Positions 13,906 through 21,523 of a stretch of 23,112 nt of DNA are shown here, one piece after another. Each line of letters starts with the position of its first letter. Positions within the stretch are counted from its first letter, which is position 1. The translations under genes were made by a program, and so were the position numbers. This DNA comes from an uncultured Collinsella sp. (lineage in GTDB: Bacteria > Actinomycetota > Coriobacteriia > Coriobacteriales > Coriobacteriaceae): contig CABUQY010000026.1 in assembly GCA_902493915.1 (NCBI GenBank), positions 1 to 23,112 of the forward strand. Direction: 5' to 3'. The notes under the pieces are model-generated. The model was given only the letters and a program-made list of their open reading frames with translations. It made no database searches and had not been told where the DNA came from.

Positions 13906-14859
13906 ATGATTCTATCGTTGGCCCCCATGGAGGGGATTACCGGGCATGTGTTCCGTCGCGTGCATGCGGAGTGCTTCGGCGCGCTCGATTGTTATTACAC
14001 GCCGTTTTTGCCGCCGCCGCGGGTGGGAAACCGCTTTGGCGGCAAGGCATTTAAGGAGATCGATCCTGCCAATAACCAGGGGCTTAACGTAGTGCCTCAG
14101 CTGATGTCCAAGAACGCGGACGAGTTTGTGTGGGCGGCACAGGTGCTCGCCGACATGGGCTATCGCGAGGTCAATCTCAACTTGGGTTGCCCCTCGGGGA
14201 CGGTTGTCGCCAAGGGCAAGGGTTCGGGTTTCTTGCGCAATCTCGACGAGCTCGAGGTGTTCTTGAGCGATGTGTGCGAGCGATCGCCGTTGCCGGTATC
14301 GGTAAAGACCAGGCTGGGGCTGGAGAGCGACGACGAATACGAGCGCGTGCTCGATCTGTATTGCCGCATGCCGCTAGCAGAGCTGATTGTGCACCCGCGC
14401 GTGCAAAAGGACCGCTATACGGGCTCGCCGCGCAAGGAGTTCTATGGCGAAACGCTGGAGCGTGCGCCGTTCCCCGTGGCCTATAACGGCGACATTTTTG
14501 ATCTTGAGGATATGGATGCGCTGGTGGAGGCCTATCCCGGCACGCGCCATGTAATGCTGGGGCGCGGCTTGCTCGCGAATCCCGCGCTCGCTCGCATGGT
14601 CAAGGGCGGCCCTGCTGCAACGGCTGCTGAGCTGCAGCGCTTCCATGACACACTGTTTGCGGCCTATGCAGAAGAGATTGGCGGCAATGCGGTCTTTCGT
14701 ATGAAGGAGTGGTGGTTCTACGTCAAGTGCGCTTTCGCCGACCCCGCTACCGTTCACAAGCTCGTACGTAAGACCAAAAAGGTCGACGAATACCGCGCCG
14801 CCGTCGAGCGCGTCTTTCGCGAGCAGCCACTTGCACCCATAGCCCGCTTCCACGGCTAG
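13906..14859 (+). CDS. tRNA-dihydrouridine synthase family protein
   Basis: Flavin-dependent TIM-barrel enzyme of 317 residues that reduces uridine to dihydrouridine in tRNA loops. Seen in order: the N-terminal FMN site LAPMEGITG (5-13), NLNLGCPSGTVVAKGKG with catalytic Cys95, VKTRLG, the phosphate/FMN segment LIVHPR, NGDI and GRGLLANP. A short helical C-terminal domain follows and the length is normal. The Cys loop reads CPSGTV rather than the common CPxxKV, as in one branch of clostridial and actinobacterial homologues as recalled. ATG 13906 has AGAAGAG just upstream. The gene seems to be monocistronic, with its own promoter and a hairpin behind it. Confidence 0.93.
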   Translation: MILSLAPMEGITGHVFRRVHAECFGALDCYYTPFLPPPRVGNRFGGKAFKEIDPANNQGLNVVPQLMSKNADEFVWAAQVLADMGYREVNLNLGCPSGTVVAKGKGSGFLRNLDELEVFLSDVCERSPLPVSVKTRLGLESDDEYERVLDLYCRMPLAELIVHPRVQKDRYTGSPRKEFYGETLERAPFPVAYNGDIFDLEDMDALVEAYPGTRHVMLGRGLLANPALARMVKGGPAATAAELQRFHDTLFAAYAEEIGGNAVFRMKEWWFYVKCAFADPATVHKLVRKTKKVDEYRAAVERVFREQPLAPIARFHG

Positions 14860-14861
14860 TT

Positions 14862-14915
14862 AGTCGTTGGGGACGTTCTTTAACGACTAGTCATCTAAGA
14901 ACGTCCCCAATGACT
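14862..14915. terminator. Bidirectional hairpin between convergent genes
   Basis: A 19-base stem with one G-T pair (14862-14880 against 14897-14915, containing TTGGGGACGTTCTT) and a 16-base loop lies between the dihydrouridine synthase and the convergent glutaredoxin gene. It lacks T runs, so it may be a repeat-derived transcription barrier rather than a classic terminator. Confidence 0.6.
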
Positions 14916-14923
14916 ATGTTGCA

Positions 14924-15169
14924 CTAGAGCAGGTTCTTCTGTACCCATGCGATGATGTCGCTCGACTCGTAGAGTGGTTTGCCGTCGATGAACAGGCAGG
15001 GAACCTGGCGTTTTCCGCCGACGGCGATGAGTGCCTGCTCGGCTTCGGTATCGGTCGAGATATTACGCTCGGGAATGGTCACGCCGTTATCTGCCAGAAA
15101 GCGCTTGACCTTTATGCAATACGGGCAGCCGGTCATAACGTACAGCTCGAGCTCATGATTAGTAGCCAT
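14924..15169 (-). CDS. Glutaredoxin-like protein
   Basis: Small cytoplasmic thiol-redox protein of 81 residues. The thioredoxin fold has the active pair Cys15/Cys18 in TGCPYC, the cis-Pro segment RQVPCLFIDG and the C-terminal helix SSDIIAWVQ, as in GrxC/NrdH-type glutaredoxins and the GST N-terminal domain. The start ATG 15169 is chosen because residues before it in a longer frame do not fit the family and TTGGAG lies just upstream. It is 51 bases behind the TipAS regulator gene on the same strand and may be co-transcribed with it. Confidence 0.9.
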   Translation of the reverse strand: MATNHELELYVMTGCPYCIKVKRFLADNGVTIPERNISTDTEAEQALIAVGGKRQVPCLFIDGKPLYESSDIIAWVQKNLL

Positions 15170-15220
15170 AGGTCTCCAATCGGTTGAGGTTTTGATTGAA
15201 ATACCCAAAGCCGTCGCGGT

Positions 15221-16048
15221 CTATGCGCGCGTCAACGACGACTCGATGGCCTGGACCAGAAACGCCGTGGCTCCGGTGCCGCAGGGCTTGTCGTAGTAGT
15301 CAACAAAGCGCTGGTCGGTAAGATAACCGCGGGCGAGGCCCAGGTATGCTTCGTCTTGGGGCTCGTGTCCCCAGTTGAGAGTAATCCAGCGACGATGCAT
15401 CGCGACAAGCTTGCGAGCCTCGCTTCCGTCCGCATCGCCGTCGCCCATGGCAATCGAGAGTTGACCCAAAATAGCGCGTTCAAGTTCCTTCATGTCGTTC
15501 CATGTCTGAGGATCCATGTCCAGTAACGTTTCGTTTGCTGCATCGATAGCCTCATTGCCATAGCGCGCCCGCGCTTCGGCGCCGTAGCGCTCCTCGTTTT
15601 CCTGTACGGTGTGCCAGCGCTCCAGTTGCGGCAGGACGGCGCCCATGAGCGAGACGGCTTCGTCGAGCGACATGCCGGTGTTTTGCGCCAGCCGCGGGGC
15701 ACAATCTTCAATCATCGCCTCCATGGTGGTGTCGTAGGTGTACTTGCCGTGGTCGTAGCACCACTTGCAGTAATGGTCGGTCGTGGCGCCCGTGGCGTCG
15801 GTGCCGCAGTCGTCGGGCGTGAGTATCATGCCGCAGCTCTGGCAATAATGCTCGGGCATTTCGAGCAGGTGGGGCAGCGGCTCTCCGGTTACGGCGGCAA
15901 TGAGCTTCATCATGTCGATACCCGGGGTGACTTCGCCGCGCTCCCAACGGCTGACGGCTTGGCGTGTGACGAAGAGCTTGGCGGCGAGCTGCTCCTGGGT
16001 AAGGTGATGGGCGCGACGGATGGCAATGAGCTTTTCTGCAAAGGCCAT
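15221..16048 (-). CDS. Xre-HTH / zinc ribbon / TipAS-domain fusion regulator
   Basis: Three-domain protein of 275 residues; ATG 16048 follows AAAGGAG with a five-base spacer. Residues 4-58 are an Xre/Cro helix-turn-helix (LTQEQLAAKLFVTRQAVSRWERG). Residues 68-112 look like the small 'putative zinc ribbon' family, with HYCQSCGM (Cys69, Cys72) and HYCKWCYDHGKYTYD (Cys94, Cys97). Residues about 120-272 resemble the TipAS ligand-binding domain, seen in the tail ALVAMHRRW-like segment KLVAMHRRWITLNWG, LARGYLTDQRFVDYYD and GATAFLVQAI. TipAS domains bind thiopeptides and other drugs, usually fused to a MerR domain, so an Xre version is notable. A palindrome near its promoter suggests self-regulation. 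The role as a drug or stress sensor is inferred. Confidence 0.85.
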   Translation of the reverse strand: MAFAEKLIAIRRAHHLTQEQLAAKLFVTRQAVSRWERGEVTPGIDMMKLIAAVTGEPLPHLLEMPEHYCQSCGMILTPDDCGTDATGATTDHYCKWCYDHGKYTYDTTMEAMIEDCAPRLAQNTGMSLDEAVSLMGAVLPQLERWHTVQENEERYGAEARARYGNEAIDAANETLLDMDPQTWNDMKELERAILGQLSIAMGDGDADGSEARKLVAMHRRWITLNWGHEPQDEAYLGLARGYLTDQRFVDYYDKPCGTGATAFLVQAIESSLTRA

Positions 16049-16078
16049 AGCGGCTCCTTTCTGCTGGTTGGCGGCTTA

Positions 16079-16107
16079 AGCATACGCGGCGGCTGGCTCC
16101 CCTCCAA
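16079..16107 (-). promoter_or_regulatory. Candidate promoter of the Xre/TipAS regulator
   Basis: On the minus strand TTGGAG (16107-16102), exactly 17 bases, then TATGCT (16084-16079). Transcription would start near 16072, about 24 bases before the ATG. Confidence 0.5.
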
Positions 16108-16122
16108 GCAACCGTTGGTTGC
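16108..16122. promoter_or_regulatory. 15-bp palindrome adjoining the regulator's -35 box
   Basis: GCAACCGTTGGTTGC is a perfect inverted repeat (GCAACC, GTT, GGTTGC) directly abutting the candidate -35. It is a fair candidate operator for the Xre-type protein encoded next to it. Confidence 0.45.
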
Positions 16123-16175
16123 ATGACGGGGGCCGCGACAAAGAATTGCGCGCAACGCCCCACGCCTCCATGCCG

Positions 16176-16181
16176 TACAAT
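16176..16181 (+). promoter_or_regulatory. -10 box of the TrmO-like gene; leaderless transcript possible
   Basis: TACAAT at 16176-16181 ends seven bases before the preferred ATG at 16189, so transcription may start at or next to the start codon. No Shine-Dalgarno sequence precedes that ATG and no good -35 is seen. Confidence 0.45.
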
Positions 16182-16188
16182 GACCGGC

Positions 16189-16926
16189 ATGGAACCTATT
16201 GCACACATACATACCGACCTGCCGCAGAAGTTCGGCATTCCGCGCAACAGCTTTTTGGCGCCCCATCTGCAGGGACGCATCGTTTTTGAGCCGGAATTTG
16301 CCTCCAATGCAGCGGTTGAGGGTTTGGACTCCTTCTCTCACCTGTGGCTGCTGTGGCGCTTCGAAAACGGAACGCCCGGCGGCACGGCTAAGGACATAGC
16401 TGCCGATGCCAAGTCGCAGGACAGGTCCGGCACCAACGTCAAGTGGTCGAAGACCGTGCGCCCGCCGCGTCTGGGCGGAGCCGAGCGCGTGGGTGTCTTT
16501 GCCACGCGCAGTCCGTTTCGCCCTAATCCCATCGGGCTTACCTGCGTCAAGCTCGATCGCGTTGAGCTCACCGGCAACGGCCCCATCATCCATGTGCTGG
16601 GGGCCGACCTGCGCGACGGCACGCCCATCTACGACATTAAGCCCTACATTCCGTTTGCGGACTGCCACCCGGATGCAACGGGCGGCTGGATTGAGGACGC
16701 TCCGTGGCAAGAGCTCGACGTCGAGTTCCCGCAGGCGCTGCAAGACACAGTCCCGCCCGCAAAGCTCCCCGGCTTGGTCGAGGTCCTTCGTCAAGATCCA
16801 CGCCGTGCAGGCAGCAAACACGAGCCAAACCGCGTCTATCACCTGGCCTTCGCCGGGCTCGACATATCGTTTACGGTCGACGGAGCCAGGTTGACGGTAA
16901 CCGCCATCAACGACACGCGGGGCTAA
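16189..16926 (+). CDS. TrmO/TsaA-family tRNA methyltransferase
   Basis: SAM-dependent enzyme of 245 residues of the TsaA/YaeB fold; E. coli TrmO methylates N6-threonylcarbamoyladenosine at position 37 of tRNA-Thr. Seen: N-terminal IAHIHTDLPQKFGIPRNS, then LDSFSHLWLLWRF, the family hallmark FATRSPFRPNPIGLT (about residues 104-118), GADLRDGTPIYDIKPY, and a C-terminal domain ending VDGARLTVTAIND. The start at 16189 gives the usual MEPIAxI beginning; ATG 16180 is in frame and possible. It is divergent from the TipAS regulator gene, 111 bases before the aminotransferase gene, and has no other obvious partner. Confidence 0.9.
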   Translation: MEPIAHIHTDLPQKFGIPRNSFLAPHLQGRIVFEPEFASNAAVEGLDSFSHLWLLWRFENGTPGGTAKDIAADAKSQDRSGTNVKWSKTVRPPRLGGAERVGVFATRSPFRPNPIGLTCVKLDRVELTGNGPIIHVLGADLRDGTPIYDIKPYIPFADCHPDATGGWIEDAPWQELDVEFPQALQDTVPPAKLPGLVEVLRQDPRRAGSKHEPNRVYHLAFAGLDISFTVDGARLTVTAINDTRG

Positions 16927-17037
16927 CCTACCATTCGTCCGCACCCGTCAAATTAAGCGCCAAACCCCATGCCAAAATCGCCCGTGCTGGTGGACAATAA
17001 CGCCTACCAAAACAATCACTTTGCACGGGAGCTCAGC

Positions 17038-18252
17038 ATGAAATACGACTTTAGCTCGCTTATCGACCGCCACGGCATGGACTCTATCGCTGTTGACTCC
17101 TGGGGTGAGATCCCCGGTATGGCCCCGAACGCACCCGACGAGGGCTTCGACCGCATTCCCATGTGGGTGGCCGACATGAACTTTGCCACGGTGCCCACGG
17201 TCCAGGAGCACATCATTCAGCGCGCCCAGCATCCCATGTTTGGCTATTTCAATCCTCGCGACGAGTACTTTGACCGCATCATCGAATGGCAGAGCCGCCG
17301 CAATGGCGTCGAGGGCCTGGCACCTGAGCATATCGGCTACGAAAACGGCGTGCTGGGCGGTGTCGTGTCGACGCTGCGCGCGTATGTCCAGCCGGGCGAT
17401 GCGGTGCTGGTCCACAGCCCTACCTACATCGGCTTTACCAAGTCCATCGAAGCCGCGGGCTATCGTATTGCCCACAGCCCGCTTAAGCTCGACGACCAGG
17501 GCGTGTGGCGCATGGACTTTGAGGACATGGAGCACAAGCTCGCCCAAAATCACATTCATGCCGCGGTGTTCTGCTCGCCGCACAATCCCTGCGGCCGCGT
17601 ATGGGAGCGCGACGAGATCGAGCGCGCCATGGACATTTATCGCCAGCACGATTGCGTGGTGATCTCGGACGAGATTTGGTCCGATATCATCCTGCCGGGG
17701 CACAAGCATATCCCGACGCAGTCGGTGAGCGAGGATGCCCGCATGCGCACGGTTGCCCTCTACGCGCCCAGCAAGACGTTCAACCTGGCGGGTCTGGTCG
17801 GCAGCTATCACATCATCTATAACGAGACGCTGCGCGACCGCGTGTGCGCCGTGTCCAACAAGACCCACTACAACGAGATGAACGTCCTCTCCATGCATGC
17901 GCTTATCGGTGCCTACCAGCCGCAGGGCTACGAGTGGGTGGACGAGCTCAACCAGGTGCTTGCCGACAATATCGAGTACTTCTGCGATTACGTGGACGAG
18001 CATTTTGAGGGTGTGTCCTATTCACGTCCGCAGGGCACGTACATGGTGTTTCTGGACTGTACCGAGTGGTGCCGCGAGCATGGCCGCGATATTCAGTGGC
18101 TGCTCGACGAGGGAGCGCGCGTGGGCGTGGGGTATCAGGACGGCCGCCCGTTCCACGGGCCCTCCCACATTCGCGTGAATCTGGCGCTGCCGCTTTCGCG
18201 CGTAAGGGAAGCGTGCGACCGCCTGGACCGCTACGTTTTTAATGCACGGTAA
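17038..18252 (+). CDS. MalY/PatB-type PLP-dependent aminotransferase (C-S lyase)
   Basis: Fold-type I PLP enzyme of 404 residues, of the group with cystathionine beta-lyase activity (MalY, PatB). ATG 17038 has GGGAG six bases upstream; an in-frame ATG at 16969 is less likely. Typical MalY features are PMWVADMNFATVP (41-53), YENGVLGGV (101-109), HSPTYIGF (126-133), CSPHNPCGRVW (179-189), SDEIWSD (210-216) with Asp211 for the pyridine nitrogen, and SKTFNLAGL (245-253) with the PLP lysine at 246. It probably cleaves cystathionine or cysteine S-conjugates, releasing thiol, pyruvate and ammonia. It stands alone and is followed by a hairpin. Confidence 0.92.
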   Translation: MKYDFSSLIDRHGMDSIAVDSWGEIPGMAPNAPDEGFDRIPMWVADMNFATVPTVQEHIIQRAQHPMFGYFNPRDEYFDRIIEWQSRRNGVEGLAPEHIGYENGVLGGVVSTLRAYVQPGDAVLVHSPTYIGFTKSIEAAGYRIAHSPLKLDDQGVWRMDFEDMEHKLAQNHIHAAVFCSPHNPCGRVWERDEIERAMDIYRQHDCVVISDEIWSDIILPGHKHIPTQSVSEDARMRTVALYAPSKTFNLAGLVGSYHIIYNETLRDRVCAVSNKTHYNEMNVLSMHALIGAYQPQGYEWVDELNQVLADNIEYFCDYVDEHFEGVSYSRPQGTYMVFLDCTEWCREHGRDIQWLLDEGARVGVGYQDGRPFHGPSHIRVNLALPLSRVREACDRLDRYVFNAR

Positions 18253-18263
18253 GTGTGCGCTGC

Positions 18264-18302
18264 ATGCGGGCCTTCTGCCAAGTCGGCTGGAAGGCCCCGC
18301 AT
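18264..18302 (+). terminator. Hairpin after the aminotransferase gene
   Basis: ATGCGGGCCTTC (18264-18275) pairs with GAAGGCCCCGCAT (18290-18302) with a one-base bulge. The loop can pair further (GCC/GGC). No T run follows, so termination is likely but not certain. Confidence 0.6.
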
Positions 18303-18344
18303 GGTAAAGCATCTGTAACCATTGGGCGCTCGTGTGGTTTTGTT

Positions 18345-18353
18345 TGCTATTAT
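18345..18353 (+). promoter_or_regulatory. Extended -10 promoter of the binding-protein/kinase operon
   Basis: TGC followed by TATTAT (18348-18353) is an extended -10 element about 42 bases before the lipoprotein start. The nearest -35-like sequence, TTGGGC at 18322-18327, is 20 bases away. Confidence 0.45.
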
Positions 18354-18395
18354 TTTTTACCATTTCAGTCTGTAAACAGGATCGTCTGGAGCTCG

Positions 18396-19265
18396 ATGAA
18401 AAGACCCTGTCGCTCGGTTGCCGTTTCGTTGTTTTTTGTGCTTGCAGTGGCGAGCGCCTTTGTCGTAGCGATAGCTGGCTGTTCCGGGTCGAATGACGGA
18501 GCCTCGACGTCTGCATTAGAAGGTCTGGACGCCTCGCAAGTCAAAGACGACGACCTTACGACGCTCAACGTCGGCAGCGACCTCTATCCACCGTTTGTGT
18601 ATACCGACGAGTACGGCGATATCGTTGGCCTGGATGTCGAGATATTGACCGAGGCTTTGGCCCGCATTGGTTACAAGCCAAAATACCAGCTGATCGATTG
18701 GGAAAAGAAGAAAGAGCTGCTGGCGAGCGGCGAGCTCGATTGCGTCATGGGCAGCTTTAGCATGACGGGTCGCGAGAACGAGTATCGTTGGGCCGGCCCG
18801 TACCTTGCGAGCCGCCAGGTAGTCGCGGTCGATCCCCAGAGCGATATCTACACGCTTGCCGATCTTGAGGACAAGGTTGTGGCGGTCCAGTCCACTACCA
18901 AGCCCGAGGACATTTTGCTCAATCGTACAAATGAAAACGTTCCGCAGATCAAGGAGCTCTACAGCTTTTCGGACCGCTCATGCCTGAACCCGGCGCTCGT
19001 CGAGGGCCTGGTCGACGCCATCGCCGCGCATGAGTCTTCGCTGCTCACCTACGAAAAAGACTATGGTGTGACGTATCGCATTTTGGATGAGCCGCTGCTG
19101 GAGGTTGGTTTGGGCACCGCTTTCGATCTCAACGATACGCGCGGCATCGACGTTAAGCTCACCCATGCCTACCAAGAAATGCTTGTCGATGGCACCATGG
19201 AACGCCTGGTGTCAAAGTACTTTGATGACCCTGCACCATTTTTGAATACGGAGGGCCTGTCATGA
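18396..19265 (+). CDS. Family 3 solute-binding lipoprotein (amino-acid-type)
   Basis: Extracytoplasmic ligand-binding lipoprotein of 289 residues. ATG 18396 follows TGGAG. A signal peptide with hydrophobic core LFFVLAVASAFVVAIAG ends at the lipobox Cys29. The SBP_bac_3 fold follows, with LNVGSDLYPPFVYTDEYGDIVGLDVEI broken into SDLYPPFVY and GLDVEILTEALARIGY, then CVMGSFSMTGRENEYRWAGPY, LEDKVVAVQSTTK and the C-terminal lobe to DGTMERLVSKYF. No ABC permease or ATPase is next to it. Instead its stop overlaps the start of a hybrid histidine kinase as ATGA. The likely job is therefore sensing, presenting an amino acid or similar ligand to the kinase, rather than uptake. The ligand is unknown. Confidence 0.92.
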   Translation: MKRPCRSVAVSLFFVLAVASAFVVAIAGCSGSNDGASTSALEGLDASQVKDDDLTTLNVGSDLYPPFVYTDEYGDIVGLDVEILTEALARIGYKPKYQLIDWEKKKELLASGELDCVMGSFSMTGRENEYRWAGPYLASRQVVAVDPQSDIYTLADLEDKVVAVQSTTKPEDILLNRTNENVPQIKELYSFSDRSCLNPALVEGLVDAIAAHESSLLTYEKDYGVTYRILDEPLLEVGLGTAFDLNDTRGIDVKLTHAYQEMLVDGTMERLVSKYFDDPAPFLNTEGLS

Positions 19266-21454
19266 TCGATGTGCCCGACCACGCCGCTCAGGAGCGGGAC
19301 AATCGTTCGGCAGGGGCATGGCTTCTTGTCGCTCTGCTGGGGATAGTGCTCTCGGTTGCTGCTGGCATGATGAGCTACGGCTACATGACGGCCCAAGCCG
19401 AGCAGCGCTTTGCCGACGTTGTCGATTACGTGGCGACGCAGAGCCTTTCCTACGATGCATTCAACAGCGCCTATACGACCAAAAACCTGATTCGCGTTAT
19501 GGAGATCGCCGGAGAGGCTGCCCGCGATATGGAGCGCGACGGTTCGGTGGATAGCGCCATGCTGGAGCAATATGCCGACCAGTTCAACGTGAGCGCGCTG
19601 ATCGTGACGGACGCATCGGGCAATTTGGTGTCCGAGTCCTCGACGGGCGATGTGGGCTACGAGTCGCTTGCTACGTATCTCAAAGAAGCGCCCGTGTTGG
19701 AGGTGGCAACCCATCCGCTTAAGTCTTATACCGATAGTATTACGCTTGCGGATGATTCGGTTGCAGACATTGGTTGCGTGACCCGGCAGGATGGCGAGGG
19801 TATCGTTATCGCGGTAAGGCATCAGAGCGCGAAGGCGGTTGCAGGCAATACGCTCAAACTGCAGAGTCTGCTTGAAGGTTATGAAACCATCGATAACGGC
19901 AATATCGTGATCGAAAACGATGGCAAGGTCGTTGCGACCAACGCCGTTGAACCCACCATCTTGGGCGTGTTCGACCTGCCTGCGACGGACGCCATCATTG
20001 TCGACGAAATTAAGGATCGATGCCTGCCCGGCAAAGTCCGACTGGTCAACGTCAACGGCGAGTGGTATTTGGGCACATACGGCAAAGCGCAAAAATTTTA
20101 CGTGTACACCTATGCCTCGGCGCAGCGCTACTTTGAGGTCGTCGCGGCTGTCGCTGCCGGCGTGCTGGTGCTTTACAGCGGTGTTGTAGCCTCTGTTGTG
20201 ATGGTGCGCCGCCGCGCTGATCGTCGACGCTTGACAGACTTGCTGCAGCAGGAGCGCGACTATGGCGACAAGCTGGCAAAGGCGGCGCGTGAGGCCTCGT
20301 CTGCCAACTCGGCAAAGACGGAGTTTCTGCGTCGCATGAGCCACGATCTGCGCACGCCCATTAACGGCATTCGCGGTATGGTTGAGGTCGGCGATGCCAA
20401 TGCGGACGATCTGCAAAAGCAGACCGAGTGTCGCTCAAAGATCTGGACGGCATCGGGGCTGCTGCTCGACCTTGCCAACGAGGCCCTGGATATGAGTCGT
20501 CTGGAGAGCGGGCAGATCGAACTGGAGCTTGTTCCCACAAACTTGGTGACCCTCAACCACGAGGTGCGCGATATTCTGGAGCGCCAGGCCGAGGAGCGTC
20601 TGGTGACAATTATCTCCGACCAGCAGACGCTTAATCATCCCTATGCGCGGGTGAGCGTGACGCACCTCAAGCGTTTGTTGCTCAATATTGCCGGCAATGC
20701 CGTCAAGTACAACCGCCAGGGCGGCTATGTCCGCCTGGTGTGCCGCGAGGTGGAGCCAGCGGATGGCGTCCCCGTCTATGAATACACGATTGCCGACAAC
20801 GGTATTGGCATGAGCGAGGAGTTCCAAAAGCACCTCTACGAGCCGTTTTGCCGCGAGGAGCAGCAGGTGGAAGGCGCTTCGTCGGGAACTGGCCTGGGCG
20901 CGCCTATCGCAAAACAGCTGGTCGAGCTTATGGGCGGAACCATGAGCTTTACGAGTGTCTTGGGGCAGGGGACGACGTTTACCATTCGCCTGCCGTTCGA
21001 GAAGTGCGACCGCTCCGAGATTCCTCAGGCAGTTCCCGCGGATGCGGGAGACGGCGATGCGCTCCAGGGCTTGCGCGTTTTGCTCGTAGAGGATAACGAT
21101 CTGAATGCCGAGATCGCGCAGTTTACGCTCAGCCGTGCCGGTGCCATCGTGACGCATGCTAAGGATGGTGAGTCTGCCGTCGAGATGTTTACCGCGAGCG
21201 CACCGCACGAGTACGACGTGGTGTTGATGGACATCATGATGCCTGGCATCGATGGCCTTGAGGCCACGCGTCAGATTCGAGCACTCGATCGCGAGGATGC
21301 CGCGACCACGCCGATTATCGCCGTGAGTGCCAACGCCTTTGCCGACGACCGCAGGCTTTCGCGCGAGGCGGGCATGAACGCGCACCTGAGCAAGCCTGTG
21401 AGCTCGCAAGAGCTCGTCGAGGCACTAGCGCACATTGCCGCCGACGCTTCATAA
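19262..21454 (+). CDS. Hybrid histidine kinase with C-terminal receiver
   Basis: Membrane hybrid sensor kinase of 730 residues. Two membrane helices (about 19-40 and 293-314) flank an extracytoplasmic domain of about 250 residues, probably of the Cache/PAS-like type (SALIVTDASGNLVSES, GNIVIENDGKVVATN). A cytoplasmic helix leads to the dimerisation domain with His361 in RMSHDLRTPINGI. The ATPase domain has LLLNIAGNAVKYN (about 472-484), DNGIGM (512-517), YEPF (526-529) and GTGLGAP (542-548). The receiver (603-725) has phospho-acceptor Asp657 in VLMDIMMPG and Lys711 in LSKP. No DNA-binding output domain or response regulator gene follows, so the downstream partner lies elsewhere. The start overlaps the binding-protein stop, which suggests a stoichiometric sensing pair. 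Confidence 0.94.
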   Translation: MIDVPDHAAQERDNRSAGAWLLVALLGIVLSVAAGMMSYGYMTAQAEQRFADVVDYVATQSLSYDAFNSAYTTKNLIRVMEIAGEAARDMERDGSVDSAMLEQYADQFNVSALIVTDASGNLVSESSTGDVGYESLATYLKEAPVLEVATHPLKSYTDSITLADDSVADIGCVTRQDGEGIVIAVRHQSAKAVAGNTLKLQSLLEGYETIDNGNIVIENDGKVVATNAVEPTILGVFDLPATDAIIVDEIKDRCLPGKVRLVNVNGEWYLGTYGKAQKFYVYTYASAQRYFEVVAAVAAGVLVLYSGVVASVVMVRRRADRRRLTDLLQQERDYGDKLAKAAREASSANSAKTEFLRRMSHDLRTPINGIRGMVEVGDANADDLQKQTECRSKIWTASGLLLDLANEALDMSRLESGQIELELVPTNLVTLNHEVRDILERQAEERLVTIISDQQTLNHPYARVSVTHLKRLLLNIAGNAVKYNRQGGYVRLVCREVEPADGVPVYEYTIADNGIGMSEEFQKHLYEPFCREEQQVEGASSGTGLGAPIAKQLVELMGGTMSFTSVLGQGTTFTIRLPFEKCDRSEIPQAVPADAGDGDALQGLRVLLVEDNDLNAEIAQFTLSRAGAIVTHAKDGESAVEMFTASAPHEYDVVLMDIMMPGIDGLEATRQIRALDREDAATTPIIAVSANAFADDRRLSREAGMNAHLSKPVSSQELVEALAHIAADAS

Positions 21455-21456
21455 GC

Positions 21457-21496
21457 ATATGGCCCGGTTCCAAGGTTGGTTGGAACCGGGCCATAT
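21457..21496. terminator. Bidirectional hairpin terminator between convergent genes
   Basis: A perfect 17-base stem (ATATGGCCCGGTTCCAA at 21457-21473 against 21480-21496) with a six-base loop lies between the hybrid kinase and the convergent PNPOx-family gene. It is followed by TGCTATTT on the plus side; the U tracts are weak. Confidence 0.75.
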
Positions 21497-21523
21497 TGCT
21501 ATTTGCGAGACCTGCTGAGGGGC

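Noticed and set aside
18396..19265. The binding protein as part of an ABC amino-acid importer
   Set aside because: No permease or ATPase gene of that type is in the window, and the gene is coupled to a kinase instead.
16948..20416. Long minus-strand frames (351 and 415 codons) opposite the aminotransferase and hybrid kinase genes
   Set aside because: Same reason: the plus-strand products carry full sets of conserved motifs and the reverse translations do not.
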